A DNA stretch of 64,000 nucleotides from positions 1,488,001 to 1,552,000 of the forward strand of contig JAHLMK010000009.1 of the NCBI GenBank assembly GCA_019915135.1, read 5' to 3'. Positions within the stretch are counted from its first letter, which is position 1; each line of letters begins with the position of its first letter. Origin of the DNA: Strobilurus pachycystidiatus. Its lineage: Eukaryota > Basidiomycota > Agaricomycetes > Agaricales > Physalacriaceae. The position numbers were made by a program, and so were the translations under genes. This document shows, one piece after another, positions 62,801-64,000 of this stretch. The notes under the pieces are model-generated. The model was given only the letters and a program-made list of their open reading frames with translations, made no database searches and had not been told where the DNA came from.

Positions 62801-62929
62801 TTCAAAACCATCTGGGGCAGAGGAAAGAATAGACATGTTCGACAAGATGCAATGGCAGACATAGAGCGGGAGTACATCAAGGCCGAACGTCGTCGTCTAC
62901 CATTCATGTACCTCGTCCCTACTTCCTAA
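59878..62929 (+). CDS. DUF6535 multi-pass membrane protein 3
   Basis: Exons 59878-59995, 60047-60213, 60262-62727 and 62786-62929 give 964 residues. The N-terminus MSNTGRIMSIFERATIEED is copy-specific. Then come NDPYNYEQKYPPDKEYQEMS and the membrane segments FSAVVTTFVAQT, LWFTSLGLSLVTTLIAVV, GLLPFVMHASLGLFFIGLVIYL and VAYASYFISSVLPVF. The C-terminal end is basic (IKAERRRLPFMYL). Intron positions match proteins 1 and 2. The next gene starts only 417 bp downstream and is a partial copy of the same family, so this is a local tandem array. Confidence 0.87.
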
Positions 62930-63346
62930 CGACGATTGACACGGACGTATCTTACCACAGAGAGCATTTTGTCTTTTCATGACTTACCTGACCGAGCTAG
63001 CAGGCTGGCGTAACAATTGTTTGTGAATATAATATACCGTCTCTTCATTACTCACGCCGGTCATACCTACTCCACAAATGCAGCAGTATTCATGACAGTC
63101 TTGACAATTGTCCACAAAAGGAATCCAAAGACCAGTGTCGGCAAACATCAAACAAGTTGCGTACGTACGTACTTCCAATTGTTTCTGGCAGCTAATTGTG
63201 TGGCCATCACCTTTGCCCAGGTCCGATGGTATATGCTGTAGCGATGTGCTATCCTTGCCACCGTGGCGCCACTCAGTCTCTTCCTCTGCTCTTTCTTGAC
63301 AGAACTTTACTACCTCACACCTCACTCTTGGTCTCAAATCGAAACC

Positions 63347-64000
63347 ATGCCTCCACGGCCCTTCGGCAGGGGTGGTCTACCGGGGACGCGCTTCGGGAAT
63401 CATCTAGGGTTTACCAATAGTGCACGACCACAGGACTGTGAGTATTGCCAGAAATCTTGGCTACTTTCAATATCGATCAATTTCAGTTGCAAACGACCCA
63501 TACAACTACGAGAACAAGTACGCGCCGGACGCGGAATATAGGGAATTGGCACCCACCTCCCGGGTGTGGAACGGGTACATGGACGAATCCGAAAAATATG
63601 AGGTCCCCATTACACCAGATATTCCCCCGAGCAGATGTAGCCTCTATCTGCAACCCGATCCTGGCCCCGCGATCGACTTGATTACAAGGAGCCTGCTAGG
63701 AGAGTTGAACCGGTTCGACGCTCTGTTCTGGGCGAAGGTCTTCGTGAACTCGTTGCGAGCTGGCGCCGATTGGTTGTACATCGATCATGATGTACCTTCA
63801 GTAACGTGGTGCGAGCTTCTCAGGTATGCTGTCGCAGGACATGCCTGCAGGAACTTGAATTGCTCTTGCAACCCGGAGACGGAAGTACCCTTATTTGTCA
63901 TTCCGATGTTCGACAGCGAGTGGCCAGCCCTGGTCCTCGAGCGATGCGACCTCAACACTGACGGCATTCGGGAAAATCTGGGTACCGCACTCGCAGATAA
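63347..64000 (+). CDS. DUF6535-family paralog 4, membrane region deleted, runs off the window
   Basis: Exon 1 is 63347-63437, the intron is 63438-63486, and exon 2 is open to the window end. After MPPRPFGRGGLPGTRFGNH the family start ANDPYNYENKYAPDAEYREL and YMDESEKYE is normal. At about 63600 the frame passes directly into the region that in its sisters lies some 290 residues further on (SLYLQPDPGPAIDLITRSLL, then FDALFWAKVFVNSL). All four membrane helices and the WVNGLWFTSL motif are therefore missing, yet the frame is kept. It would be a soluble protein containing only the N-terminal motif and the cytosolic region. Either a neofunctional soluble form or an early pseudogene. Confidence 0.72.

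Overview
The window is nuclear DNA of a filamentous basidiomycete, most likely a wood- or litter-decaying Agaricomycete. The genes are broken by many 45-60 bp GT-AG introns. The protein families point the same way: an AA9 lytic polysaccharide monooxygenase, DUF6535 membrane proteins, an alpha-type protein kinase, an HMG-box protein, an OTT_1508-like deaminase and an F-box-type LRR protein. I cannot name the species. All calls come from reading the sequence; gene models were spliced by eye and no search was run.

Layout. 0.8-13.2 kb is ordinary gene-dense DNA: a Ser/Pro-rich protein, an AA9 LPMO, a large SNF2-RING ATPase of the SHPRH/Irc20 type, a small unknown gene and a single-pass membrane protein. 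13.9-28.3 kb holds three paralogous cysteine-rich type I membrane proteins (A, B, C), all with a GC-AG intron at the same site. Copy C looks like a recombinant of an A-type 5' part and a B-type 3' part.

Between A and B lies the most striking object: a 7,708 bp DNA transposon (15755-23462). It has 36 bp terminal inverted repeats (34/36 matching) and a perfect 7 bp target-site duplication (TGTAAAC). It carries a DDE integrase-type transposase, an alpha-kinase gene, an array of 160 bp tandem repeats, and a third gene of unknown function with an AT-hook-like basic tail. I do not recognise this combination as a described element.

28.7-32.7 kb has a deaminase, a GNAT acetyltransferase and an HMG-box gene. 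From 35 kb to the end the window is dominated by DUF6535 genes: one on the minus strand, two full-length 964-residue copies on the plus strand, and a fourth that runs off the edge and has lost its membrane region in frame. The two 964-residue copies are each preceded by a member of a second unknown family, which suggests a multi-kilobase segmental duplication (about 48.0-53.6 and 57.7-62.9 kb). The stretches 32.7-35.2, 38.3-42.0, 43.2-45.8, 53.7-55.4 and 56.7-58.7 kb show no gene I can defend.
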